A stretch of DNA of 64,000 nt from Sphingobium sp. D43FB (lineage in GTDB: Bacteria; Pseudomonadota; Alphaproteobacteria; Sphingomonadales; Sphingomonadaceae): the NCBI RefSeq assembly GCF_002312805.1, contig NZ_NMUA01000001.1, positions 186,001 to 250,000 of the forward strand. The letters are read 5' to 3'. Numbering within the stretch: position 1 is the stretch's first letter; each line of letters begins with the position of its first letter. The position numbers and the translations under genes are program-made. This document shows positions 16,273-23,025 of the stretch, in pieces. Under the pieces are notes generated by a model that ran no database searches, was not told the origin of the DNA, and was given only the letters and a program-made list of their open reading frames with translations.

Positions 16273-16797
16273 ATGTTTAAGCTAAAATCCGTTCGGGTTG
16301 AGCGTGTCGAAGCCCCTTCTTTCTTTTCAGCAAAAGGAGTGCCCTTCGACAGGCTCAGGGCGAACGGAGATAACAGGCGGGGAGAAGAAGGCTTCACGCT
16401 GGTCGAATTGATGGTGGTCATCGTCATCATCGGCCTGCTGGCGACGATCGTGGCGATCAACGTCATTCCCGCGACCGATACCGCGCGGGTCGAGAAAGCG
16501 AAGGCCGACATCTCCACGATCGAACAGGCGCTGGAGCAATATCGGCTCGACAATCTGACCTATCCCGCCGGATCCGACGGGTTGCAGGCACTGCTCAATC
16601 CGCCCGCGTCGCTGGCCCAGCCGCAGCGCTATCGTCGCGGTGGCTATATCAAGAAGCTGCCCGACGATCCGTGGGGCCGCGCCTATATTTACACGGTGCC
16701 AGGGCGCAAGGGCGCGTTCGACATCAGTTCGCTGGGCGCGGATGGACAGCCGGGTGGCGAGAGCGAAAATGCGGATATCTATTCCAGCGAGATGTAA
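16273..16797 (+). CDS. gspG: Major pseudopilin GspG with repeat-derived long leader
   Basis: A 174-residue major pseudopilin that polymerises into the T2SS pseudopilus. The prepilin cleavage motif is EEG/FTLVELMVVIVIIGLL, with cleavage after Gly40, so Phe41 becomes the mature N-terminus and Glu45 the fifth residue. The C-terminal domain has the usual DPWGRAYIYTVPG and the calcium-region pattern GADGQPGGE. The leader is 40 residues against the usual 6-20; most of it is translated from a palindromic repeat (16289-16367). The ATG at 16273 has AGGAG six bases upstream. A GTG at 16339 would give an 18-residue leader, but its ribosome binding site is too close. Confidence 0.92.
   Translation: MFKLKSVRVERVEAPSFFSAKGVPFDRLRANGDNRRGEEGFTLVELMVVIVIIGLLATIVAINVIPATDTARVEKAKADISTIEQALEQYRLDNLTYPAGSDGLQALLNPPASLAQPQRYRRGGYIKKLPDDPWGRAYIYTVPGRKGAFDISSLGADGQPGGESENADIYSSEM
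16289..16367. repeat. Palindromic intergenic-type repeat inside the gspG leader
   Basis: The left arm at 16289-16312 starts CCGTTCGGGTTGAGCG and ends TGTCGAAG. The right arm at 16344-16367 starts CTTCGACAGGC and ends GCGAACGG. The arms match as inverted repeats at 20 of 24 positions, around a 31-bp centre. Such CCGTTCG...GTCGAAG palindromes are, in my knowledge, dispersed in sphingomonad genomes. Here one is translated in frame without a stop. Confidence 0.8.
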
Positions 16798-16805
16798 CCT
16801 ATCCG

Positions 16806-16890
16806 CCGTTCGCTTCGAGCGTGTCGAGAAGCGTTTAGCTTCGTTGAACCGGGCTCTGCCTCGTTTCTCGACTTCGCTCGAAACGAACGG
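16806..16890. repeat. Palindromic repeat between gspG and gspH
   Basis: The left arm (16806-16832) begins CCGTTCGCTTCGAGCG and the right arm (about 16864-16890) ends GCTCGAAACGAACGG. They pair apart from a one-base indel and a few mismatches. It begins 9 bp after the gspG stop and ends 16 bp before the preferred gspH start. It is related to, but distinct from, the repeat in gspG. Confidence 0.78.
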
Positions 16891-16906
16891 ATGTGAGTTC
16901 AACTTT

Positions 16907-17356
16907 GTGCGGCGTTCCGCCCAACAGGGATTCACGCTTGTCGAACTGATGGTCGTGCTGACGATCATCGGTTTCATTTCGGCTGCCGTCGTCATGGCCA
17001 TTCCCGATCCGCGCGGGCGCGTGATCGAGGATGCCGACCGCTTTGCCGCGCGCGTTGCTGCCGCGCGCGACGAAGCGGTCGTCACGGCTGCGCCGATGGG
17101 ATTGTGGGTGTCGGCGTCGGGCTATGGCTTCCAGCGCCGCGAGGATGGGCGGTGGGTGCCGTTGGAGGACAAGCCCTTCGTCACCGCCAACTGGAAGGGC
17201 GGCACGCGCGCTTTGGTGGGCAAGGACGGGCGGCAACAGATCGGCTTTGATGGCACGGGGCTGCCGACCGATCCTCTGACCGTCACGCTGGCGCGCGAAG
17301 GCGAGCGGGTGTCGGTGACGGTCGATATGGCCGGGAAGGTCATGGTCGGTGGGTAA
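16907..17356 (+). CDS. gspH: Minor pseudopilin GspH
   Basis: A 149-residue minor pseudopilin. The leader MRRSAQQG is cleaved before FTLVELMVVLTIIGFISAAVV, which has Glu at mature position 5. The C-terminal half has the GspH-type beta strands, e.g. GLWVSASGYGFQRREDGRWVPL. The GTG at 16907 gives a normal 8-residue leader. Earlier in-frame starts (TTG 16844, or ATG 16769 inside gspG) would translate the palindromic repeat, as happens in GspG and GspJ, so they cannot be excluded; no convincing ribosome binding site separates the options. The stop overlaps the gspI start. Confidence 0.85.
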   Translation: MRRSAQQGFTLVELMVVLTIIGFISAAVVMAIPDPRGRVIEDADRFAARVAAARDEAVVTAAPMGLWVSASGYGFQRREDGRWVPLEDKPFVTANWKGGTRALVGKDGRQQIGFDGTGLPTDPLTVTLAREGERVSVTVDMAGKVMVGG

Positions 17357-17729
17357 ACCCGAACGCCTTGCCCCCGCCCAACAGGGCTTTACGCTTTTAG
17401 AAATGCTCGTCGCGCTGGCGGTGTTCAGCTTGGCGGCGCTGGCGCTGGTGCGGTTGCAGGGGGTGACCCTGCGCACCGCTGCCGATCTCGACAGCAAGGC
17501 GTTGGGCCAGATCGTCGCGCGCAACCTGATGGTGGAGGTGCAGAGCGATCCTTTGCCGCCTTCGGTGGGCGAAGAGGAGGGCGCGGTCGCCAATGGCGGG
17601 CGGGACTGGCGTTGGCACCGGATCGTCAAGCCGACCGACGACCAGCGGCTGCTACAGGTGGACTTGACGGTGGACGGGCAGCCGGGCGCGTCGCCGGTGG
17701 TGCTGAGCTTTGTGCGGGTGGTGGAGTGA
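17349..17729 (+). CDS. gspI: Minor pseudopilin GspI
   Basis: A 126-residue minor pseudopilin of the GspI-J-K tip complex. The leader MGKPERLAPAQQG (13 residues) is cleaved before FTLLEMLVALAVFSLAALALV. The GspI-type region AADLDSKALGQIVARNLMVEVQ follows, and the C-terminus has the strand pattern WRWHRIVKPT...LLQVDLTVDG. The GTG start at 17349 overlaps the gspH stop, and the TGA stop shares its A with the gspJ ATG. Unlike its neighbours, its leader carries no palindromic repeat. Confidence 0.92.
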   Translation: MGKPERLAPAQQGFTLLEMLVALAVFSLAALALVRLQGVTLRTAADLDSKALGQIVARNLMVEVQSDPLPPSVGEEEGAVANGGRDWRWHRIVKPTDDQRLLQVDLTVDGQPGASPVVLSFVRVVE

Positions 17730-18430
17730 TGCATTGCGCGCGCTCACATCTATTCGGGTCGTGCCACGGCTTCTCGACTTCGCTCGAAGCGAACGGAGAG
17801 CATGGTGCGGACGCGGGCTTTACGCTGATCGAATTGCTCGTCGCGCTGATGATCTTTGCGATGCTGGCCAGTGCGGGCGTCCTGCTGCTCGGCAATAGCG
17901 TGTCGGCGCAGGCGCAGATCAAGGCGCGGCTTGACGATATGGCCGCGGTCCAGCGCGCGAGCGGGGCGCTGGCGGGCGATCTGGGGCAAGCAGTGCCGCG
18001 CATCACCCGCACGGAGAGCGGCACGCTTGCGCCAGCTTTCTGGGCGAACGGGGAAGGCGAAGGCCAACCGGTGATGCAGTTCGTGCGCGGCGGCTGGGAC
18101 AATCTGGGCGACCTGCCGCGGCCTTCGCTGCAAAAGATCGAATATTGGGTGCGGCAGGGGCGGCTGGAGCGGCGCAGCTATGCGCAACTGGACGGCGCGG
18201 CGGGCGATGAACCAGCGGCGCTGCTGGACAATGTCGAAGCGGTTGTCCTGAAATTTCGGGATGCGCAGGGCAAATGGCGGGATGATTGGACCCCGACCCA
18301 GCCCGACCTGCTCCCCCGCGCGGTCGAGATGGTGTTGACGCGGACGGGCGAACCGCCGGTTGCATTGCGCTTCCTGGTCGCGCCCGGCCCGATCGAGAGG
18401 CCGATTGTCGAAGGCGCAACCGGTGCCTGA
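17729..18430 (+). CDS. gspJ: Minor pseudopilin GspJ with partly repeat-encoded leader
   Basis: A 233-residue GspJ. Cleavage after Gly30 in GADAG/FTLIELLVALMIFAML leaves the mature Phe31 with Glu at position 5. The 30-residue leader includes GFSTSLEANGE, translated from half of the palindromic repeat at 17770-17796. The body has the GspJ pattern RASGALAGDLGQAVPRITR and IEYWVRQGRLERRSYAQLDG. The ATG at 17729 shares a base with the gspI stop, giving tight coupling. The stop overlaps the gspK GTG by 8 bp. Confidence 0.92.
   Translation: MHCARSHLFGSCHGFSTSLEANGEHGADAGFTLIELLVALMIFAMLASAGVLLLGNSVSAQAQIKARLDDMAAVQRASGALAGDLGQAVPRITRTESGTLAPAFWANGEGEGQPVMQFVRGGWDNLGDLPRPSLQKIEYWVRQGRLERRSYAQLDGAAGDEPAALLDNVEAVVLKFRDAQGKWRDDWTPTQPDLLPRAVEMVLTRTGEPPVALRFLVAPGPIERPIVEGATGA
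17770..17796. repeat. Half-copy of a palindromic repeat inside the gspJ leader
   Basis: The 27-bp segment starting CTTCTCGACTTCGCTCGAAG and ending CGAACGG is nearly identical to the right arm of the repeat at 16864-16890. A left arm is not clearly present, so this is a half element or a decayed copy. Confidence 0.75.
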
Positions 18431-19412
18431 TCTGCGCAAGCCCAATGAACGCGGTGCGGCGCTGCTGACGGTATTGCTGCTGGTCGCGGTCATGTCCGTC
18501 GTCGCTGCGACCGCGCTTGAACGGGTGGCGCTGGCCACGCGCATGACGGGCAATGGCGGCGCGATCGATCAGGCGCGGGCCTATGCCGACGCCGGGACGC
18601 AGATTGCGCGCATGCGGATCGGTGATCTCGTCGCGTCCAATCCGGCCAGGATCACGCTGGCGGGCGGATGGATGGGGACGCCGCAGAGCATTCCCGTTCC
18701 CGGCGGCATCGCGACCGCGCGGGTCACCGACGGCGGCAATTGCTTCAATGTGAACAGCGTCGTGACAGGGGAGAGCGAGGCCAGCCTGAAGGTCCGGCCC
18801 ATCGGCGTATCGCAATTTCAGGCCTTGCTTCAGGCGCTGGGTGTCGATGCGCGCCAGGCGCAGGGCGCCTCGGCTGCGCTGGCCGACTGGATTGATAGCG
18901 ACAGCGTTGCGCAGCCCGGCGGCGCGGAGGACGAAACCTATGCGCAGGCCCCGCGCCCCTATCGCGCGGCAAACCGATTGATGGTCGATGCCAGCGAATT
19001 GCGCGCGGTCAACGGCATCACGCCTGCCATTTACGATCTGGCGCGGCCATGGGTTTGCGCGCTGCCCGTCACGGATTTGTCGCCGATCAACATCAATACG
19101 CTGCTACCGACGCAGGCACCGCTATTTGCGATGCTGTTGCCGGGGCAATTGTCGGTGGTGCAGGCGCGGCAATTGCTGGCGCAGCGGCCACCGGACGGCT
19201 ACGGCAGCACGGTGCAATTCTGGGCTATGCCTTCGCTTAGCGGCCTGTCGCCGATGACCGAGGTGGCGGAGCAGGTCAAATTGACGACGGGGTTTTTCGA
19301 AGTGGACGTGTCGGTGAATGTCGGGGGAACGCAATTGGTGGAGCGCGCGCTGATCGACGCGCGGGAGAACCCGGCGACGATCGTGCGACGCAGTTGGGGC
19401 GCGGGCGCATGA
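18423..19412 (+). CDS. gspK: Minor pseudopilin GspK
   Basis: A 329-residue GspK, the large tip pseudopilin. The leader MPDLRKPNERG is cleaved before AALLTVLLLVAVMSVVAATAL. This family lacks the Glu at mature position 5, as seen here. Typical segments are QARAYADAGTQIARMRIGDL, the helical insert with LLQALGVDARQAQGASAALADWIDSD, YRAANRLMVDASELRAVNGI, and DLSPININTLLP. The GTG at 18423 overlaps the gspJ stop. Further upstream in-frame starts would give an Arg-rich leader inside gspJ and are rejected. Confidence 0.93.
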   Translation: MPDLRKPNERGAALLTVLLLVAVMSVVAATALERVALATRMTGNGGAIDQARAYADAGTQIARMRIGDLVASNPARITLAGGWMGTPQSIPVPGGIATARVTDGGNCFNVNSVVTGESEASLKVRPIGVSQFQALLQALGVDARQAQGASAALADWIDSDSVAQPGGAEDETYAQAPRPYRAANRLMVDASELRAVNGITPAIYDLARPWVCALPVTDLSPININTLLPTQAPLFAMLLPGQLSVVQARQLLAQRPPDGYGSTVQFWAMPSLSGLSPMTEVAEQVKLTTGFFEVDVSVNVGGTQLVERALIDARENPATIVRRSWGAGA

Positions 19413-20527
19413 GCGCACGCGATGCCTTGATCGTCTTTCTGCCCGAAGCGGAAGAGGCGGAGCCGCACTGGATGCGGGTGATCGATGGCGCGCTGGTGCA
19501 GTCGGGCGTGGGCGCCAATTGGCTCGCCGCCTGTGGCATCGCCGCCTTGCCCGATCAGGCGCGAGTAATGTTGGTGCCGCCGGCCGCTTTGGTGGCTTTG
19601 CACTGGACCGCCCATCCCGACCTACCGGTGCGGCAGGGGCGGGCAGCGGCGCGGTTGGCGGCCCTGGCGGGTGGCATTGCGCCAGCGGACCAGCTGTTCG
19701 CTGCCCCTTGCGCCAATGAAGACCCCGCCCGGCCGCATATCATCGCGCTCGCCAGCCGCGCCGACATGCAGCATTGGTTGCTATGGGCGCAGCATCACGG
19801 GCTGGACCCTGATTTGATCGTCCCCGCCGCTTTGCTGCTGCCTGAGCCGGAGGACGGCTTTGCGCGGGGCGACATTGGCGGCGCAACCGTGTTGCGCGGT
19901 GTCGACATGGCGCTGACCGACGACATGGCGACGGACGCCCTGGTCGGCGATGCACCGATTGCCGATGTGTCGCCTGGTTTGATCGAGGGGCGCGCCATCA
20001 CCGCGCTCGACAATCCACCGCTCGACCTGCGCCAAGGCGATTTTGCCAAGCGGGTGCGGCGGTCGATCGACCAGCGGGTGATTGGGCGGATCGCTTTGTG
20101 GAGTGGCTTGATCCTGCTCGCCAGCCTGTTGATCGCGCTCATCGGCATTGCGAAAAATTATGGCGAGGCCAGCCGCCTCGACGCGGACAGTCTGGCGCAG
20201 GCGCAGCAAGTGCTGCCGGGCGCCAGTGATCCGGCGCAGGCATTGGCCGAGATGGAAGGGCAGCTTGCTGCGCGCGGGGCGGGTGGGCGTGCCTTTACGG
20301 CACCGGTCGCCGGATTGCTGAGCGCGATGCAGGATGCGCCGGGTGTGGCACTGACCAGCCTGTCGCGCGACCCGGACGGGATGGTCCGCGCGACGCTGGC
20401 CTCGGCGAAGGCCGATGACATCAACATCGTGCTGCTCGCGCTCCAGGCGGCGGGCTTCACGATCACGGCCACCCCATCGCAGGATCCGGGCGGGCGAACG
20501 CTGGCGGATATCACGGTGCGGTCATGA
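19409..20527 (+). CDS. gspL: Type II secretion system protein GspL
   Basis: A 372-residue GspL that recruits the GspE ATPase to the inner membrane. The N-terminal half is a cytoplasmic actin-like domain starting MSARDALIVFLPEAEE. One membrane segment near residues 230-250 (RIALWSGLILLASLLIALIGIA) leads to a periplasmic ferredoxin-like domain ending GFTITATPSQDPGGRTLADITV. Position between gspK and gspM and the domain order support the call; GspL sequences are weakly conserved. ATGA overlaps are present at both ends. Confidence 0.9.
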   Translation: MSARDALIVFLPEAEEAEPHWMRVIDGALVQSGVGANWLAACGIAALPDQARVMLVPPAALVALHWTAHPDLPVRQGRAAARLAALAGGIAPADQLFAAPCANEDPARPHIIALASRADMQHWLLWAQHHGLDPDLIVPAALLLPEPEDGFARGDIGGATVLRGVDMALTDDMATDALVGDAPIADVSPGLIEGRAITALDNPPLDLRQGDFAKRVRRSIDQRVIGRIALWSGLILLASLLIALIGIAKNYGEASRLDADSLAQAQQVLPGASDPAQALAEMEGQLAARGAGGRAFTAPVAGLLSAMQDAPGVALTSLSRDPDGMVRATLASAKADDINIVLLALQAAGFTITATPSQDPGGRTLADITVRS

Positions 20528-21012
20528 TGGAACGGATGAAGAGCCTTTGGGCCGAACGCTCGGCGCGCGAACAGGTGATGCTGGGCGTGATGTTCGCGCT
20601 GCTGGCGGGCGTGATCCTGTGGTTCGGGGTGGCGATGCCGCTCGACCGGGCGCAGGTTGCAGCGCGTGATGACTTGCGCGCCGCGACCGACCGCAACGCC
20701 GCGGTACGCGCGGCGGTCAAGCAGTTGAAGGCCTTGCCCCGCAATGCGCAGGCGGCAGGACCGAGCGCGCCGATCGACCAGTTGGTGGGCCAGAGCGCGG
20801 GTGAGGCGGGATTGACGCTGGAACGGGCGCAAGCGCAAGGGGCGGACCGGATGGACATCGCGCTCGCCTCGGTTCGCCCGGTGGCGCTGTTCAGCTGGCT
20901 CGCCACGCTGGAAGCCCAAGGCGTGCGCGTCGATACGATGAGCGCGCGGCCTGCACCCATGGCGGGCAGCGTGTCGGTGCAGGCCGTGCTTGCGCGAGGG
21001 AACGGACAATGA
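20524..21012 (+). CDS. gspM: Type II secretion system protein GspM
   Basis: A 162-residue GspM, partner of GspL in the inner-membrane platform. A short cytoplasmic segment (MMERMKSLWAERSAREQ) precedes one membrane helix (VMLGVMFALLAGVILWFGVAM, about 18-38). A coiled periplasmic region and a ferredoxin-like C-terminal domain follow, with ALFSWLATLEAQGVRVDTMSA. Length, topology and position are standard. It overlaps gspL and gspN by 4 bp each. Confidence 0.9.
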   Translation: MMERMKSLWAERSAREQVMLGVMFALLAGVILWFGVAMPLDRAQVAARDDLRAATDRNAAVRAAVKQLKALPRNAQAAGPSAPIDQLVGQSAGEAGLTLERAQAQGADRMDIALASVRPVALFSWLATLEAQGVRVDTMSARPAPMAGSVSVQAVLARGNGQ

Positions 21013-21731
21013 TGGGCCTGACCCTGTCGCGTCGGATGCGGATCATCCTGCTCGTCACGCTGGCGCTTGGCTTGCTGATCTTCCTGCCGATGCGGGTTGC
21101 GCTGGGCCTTGCTGGGCTGGAGCGCCTTGGTGTCGCTGCACGGGAAGTGCGGGGGACGGTGTGGAGCGGGCGGATCGACCAGTTGATGCTGGGCGAGATG
21201 CCGATGGGGAGCGTGCGCGCGGGTCTTTCGCCCATTGCCCTGCTGACCGGGCGTGCGCGATTCGACATAGAGCGGCGCAACGGCCTGGCCGACGATATTG
21301 GCGGCGCTTTGACGGTCGGCTTCGGCCGGATCGGCATCGACGATGTGACGGGCGCGGTGCCGCTGGGTCGCACCTTTGCGCCGCTCCCAGTGGGTAGCCT
21401 GATGCTGGAGGATGTCAGTGCCTATTTCGCCGGAGATCGCTGCGGCCATGCCGAGGGGCGAGTGCGGGCGCGGATGGCGGGGCAATTTCCCGGCCTCAAC
21501 CTGACGCAGGGGCTTTCGGGCGTCGTCAGTTGCGATGGCGATGCCTTGCTGCTGCCGCTGGTCAGCCAGTCGGGCATGGAAAAGCTGACGCTGCGCATCT
21601 GGCGGTCGGGACGCTATTCTGCTGAAATGCGGGTGGAGACGGCGGATCCGGCACTGGCCGCGGCGCTGGGACTGGCGGGCTTTACGGCTGTTGGCAACGG
21701 GCAGTTGCTCAAGGTCGACGGCACACTGTGA
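21009..21731 (+). CDS. gspN: Type II secretion system protein GspN
   Basis: A 240-residue GspN with an N-terminal membrane anchor (RIILLVTLALGLLIFLPMRVAL) and a periplasmic beta-rich domain. The segment LGVAAREVRGTVWSGRIDQL resembles the GspN signature in which a Gly-Thr-Val-Trp-x-Gly turn follows the anchor. GspN is optional in T2SS operons and its role is unclear. It is translationally coupled to gspM and to the prepilin peptidase gene. Confidence 0.88.
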   Translation: MMGLTLSRRMRIILLVTLALGLLIFLPMRVALGLAGLERLGVAAREVRGTVWSGRIDQLMLGEMPMGSVRAGLSPIALLTGRARFDIERRNGLADDIGGALTVGFGRIGIDDVTGAVPLGRTFAPLPVGSLMLEDVSAYFAGDRCGHAEGRVRARMAGQFPGLNLTQGLSGVVSCDGDALLLPLVSQSGMEKLTLRIWRSGRYSAEMRVETADPALAAALGLAGFTAVGNGQLLKVDGTL

Positions 21732-22468
21732 TCGAGCCGGTTGCGGCGCTGATCGGCGGCCTTGCGGGTGCCATTCTCGGCAGTTTTCTCGCGACGCTGA
21801 TCCTGCGCTGGCCGCAGGGGCGCAGCGTGATGCGGGGGCGATCGGCCTGCGACGGGTGCAGGCGGACGCTTGGCGCGCGGGATTTGATACCGTTGGTCAG
21901 CGCGATGATGCAGCGCGGGCGATGCCGCAGTTGTGGGGCAGCGATCGACCCTTTGCATGGCCGGGTCGAAGCGGGATGCGCCGTGATTGGCGTGCTGGCG
22001 CTGGGCATGATGCCCAATCTGGGCGGCATCGGCTGGGCTGTGTTCGGATGGTTGCTGCTGACGCTGGCGGTGCTGGACTGGCGGCATTTCTGGCTCCCCG
22101 ATGCGCTTACGCTGCCGCTGGCCTTTCTAGGCTTCACTATCGGCCTGTGGGCAACCGACGTGGCGCTGGTCGATCGCGCCATTGGTGCGGCGGCGGGCTA
22201 TGGCGCGCTATTGGCCATTGCGCTTGGCTATCGGGCGGTGCGGGGGCGGGACGGGCTGGGCCTGGGCGATGCCAAGCTGCTGGGCGCGCTCGGCGCATGG
22301 ACGGGCTGGCAAGCCTTGCCCTTCATCCTGCTGATTGCGTCGGCGACGGGTCTGTTGGTGATGCTGATGACGGGCAGGGCCAAGGAAGCCGGTGCGCGCG
22401 TCCCGCTGGGGACGTTCCTGGCGCTGGCGGCTGTGCCGGCCTGGATCATCGTGCAGCGCATCATGTGA
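21728..22468 (+). CDS. gspO: Prepilin peptidase/N-methyltransferase GspO
   Basis: A 246-residue inner-membrane aspartic peptidase that cleaves and methylates the GspG-K leaders. The N-terminal cytoplasmic loop has the zinc pairs Cys41/Cys44 and Cys66/Cys69. Catalytic aspartates are Asp117 in VLDWRHFWLPD and Asp181 in GLGLGDAK (the GxGD motif). About seven to eight membrane helices are apparent. The GTG start overlaps the gspN stop. Having a dedicated peptidase as the last gene makes the operon self-sufficient. No hairpin terminator follows directly; tRNA-Pro lies antisense 7 bp downstream. Confidence 0.95.
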   Translation: MIEPVAALIGGLAGAILGSFLATLILRWPQGRSVMRGRSACDGCRRTLGARDLIPLVSAMMQRGRCRSCGAAIDPLHGRVEAGCAVIGVLALGMMPNLGGIGWAVFGWLLLTLAVLDWRHFWLPDALTLPLAFLGFTIGLWATDVALVDRAIGAAAGYGALLAIALGYRAVRGRDGLGLGDAKLLGALGAWTGWQALPFILLIASATGLLVMLMTGRAKEAGARVPLGTFLALAAVPAWIIVQRIM

Positions 22469-22474
22469 GGTAAG

Positions 22475-22551
<77 letters not shown>

Positions 22552-22601
22552 ACGTCGATGCGCCTTAGCGGCCCAATGTGCGTGCCGTCAATCGACTTAC
22601 A

Positions 22602-22633
22602 AACAAAAAGGGCGGACCTGACGGCCCGCCCTT
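22602..22633 (-). terminator. Intrinsic terminator of the small lipoprotein gene
   Basis: On the minus strand AAGGGCGGGCC and GGTCCGCCCTT form an 11-bp stem with one G-U pair and a four-base loop, followed by TTTGTTTG. It begins 24 bp after the lipoprotein stop. Confidence 0.85.
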
Positions 22634-22656
22634 CGGAAATCTCGCTGACGCGAAGA

Positions 22657-22869
22657 TTACATCGCGTTCGCAGCGTTGTTTGCCATCATCGCAGCGTTGT
22701 CGGCAGCGTTGGCGGCATTCATGGCATTGTCCGAGGCGTTCATGGCGTTCTCGACGACATTCTCAACCACGGCGTTCGAAGCGTTCGCGGTTTCGTTGGC
22801 CGGGGTCTCACCGCAAGCGGCGAGAGCCATCAGGCTGGCCGAAGCGAAAACTACAGCGATCTTCTTCAT
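22657..22869 (-). CDS. Small Ala/Asn-rich lipoprotein with heptad pattern
   Basis: A 70-residue protein. The signal peptide MKKIAVVFASASLMALAAC ends in a lipobox, with lipidation at Cys19. The mature part is almost only Ala, Asn, Met, Val and Glu. It reads as seven-residue blocks ENVVENA, MNASDNA, MNAANAA, DNAAMMA and NNAANAM, suggesting one continuous helix that could oligomerise, rather like Lpp. There is no C-terminal Lys for peptidoglycan linkage. It stands alone with its own terminator. Function unknown; an envelope-spacer or entericidin-like role would be guesswork. Confidence 0.75.
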   Translation of the reverse strand: MKKIAVVFASASLMALAACGETPANETANASNAVVENVVENAMNASDNAMNAANAADNAAMMANNAANAM

Positions 22870-23025
22870 TGTGTACGGCTCCCATAGCATTTTGCCGCGT
22901 CAGCCACTTTATGATGTGACCCTACGCGAGCGACCCGCATTAACGTGTGCGCTGCACAAATCAATGCTTTTCTGCGTCGGTGAAGCGACAGAATCACGCG
23001 ACGGGGTGTTGTCTACAATAAAAGT

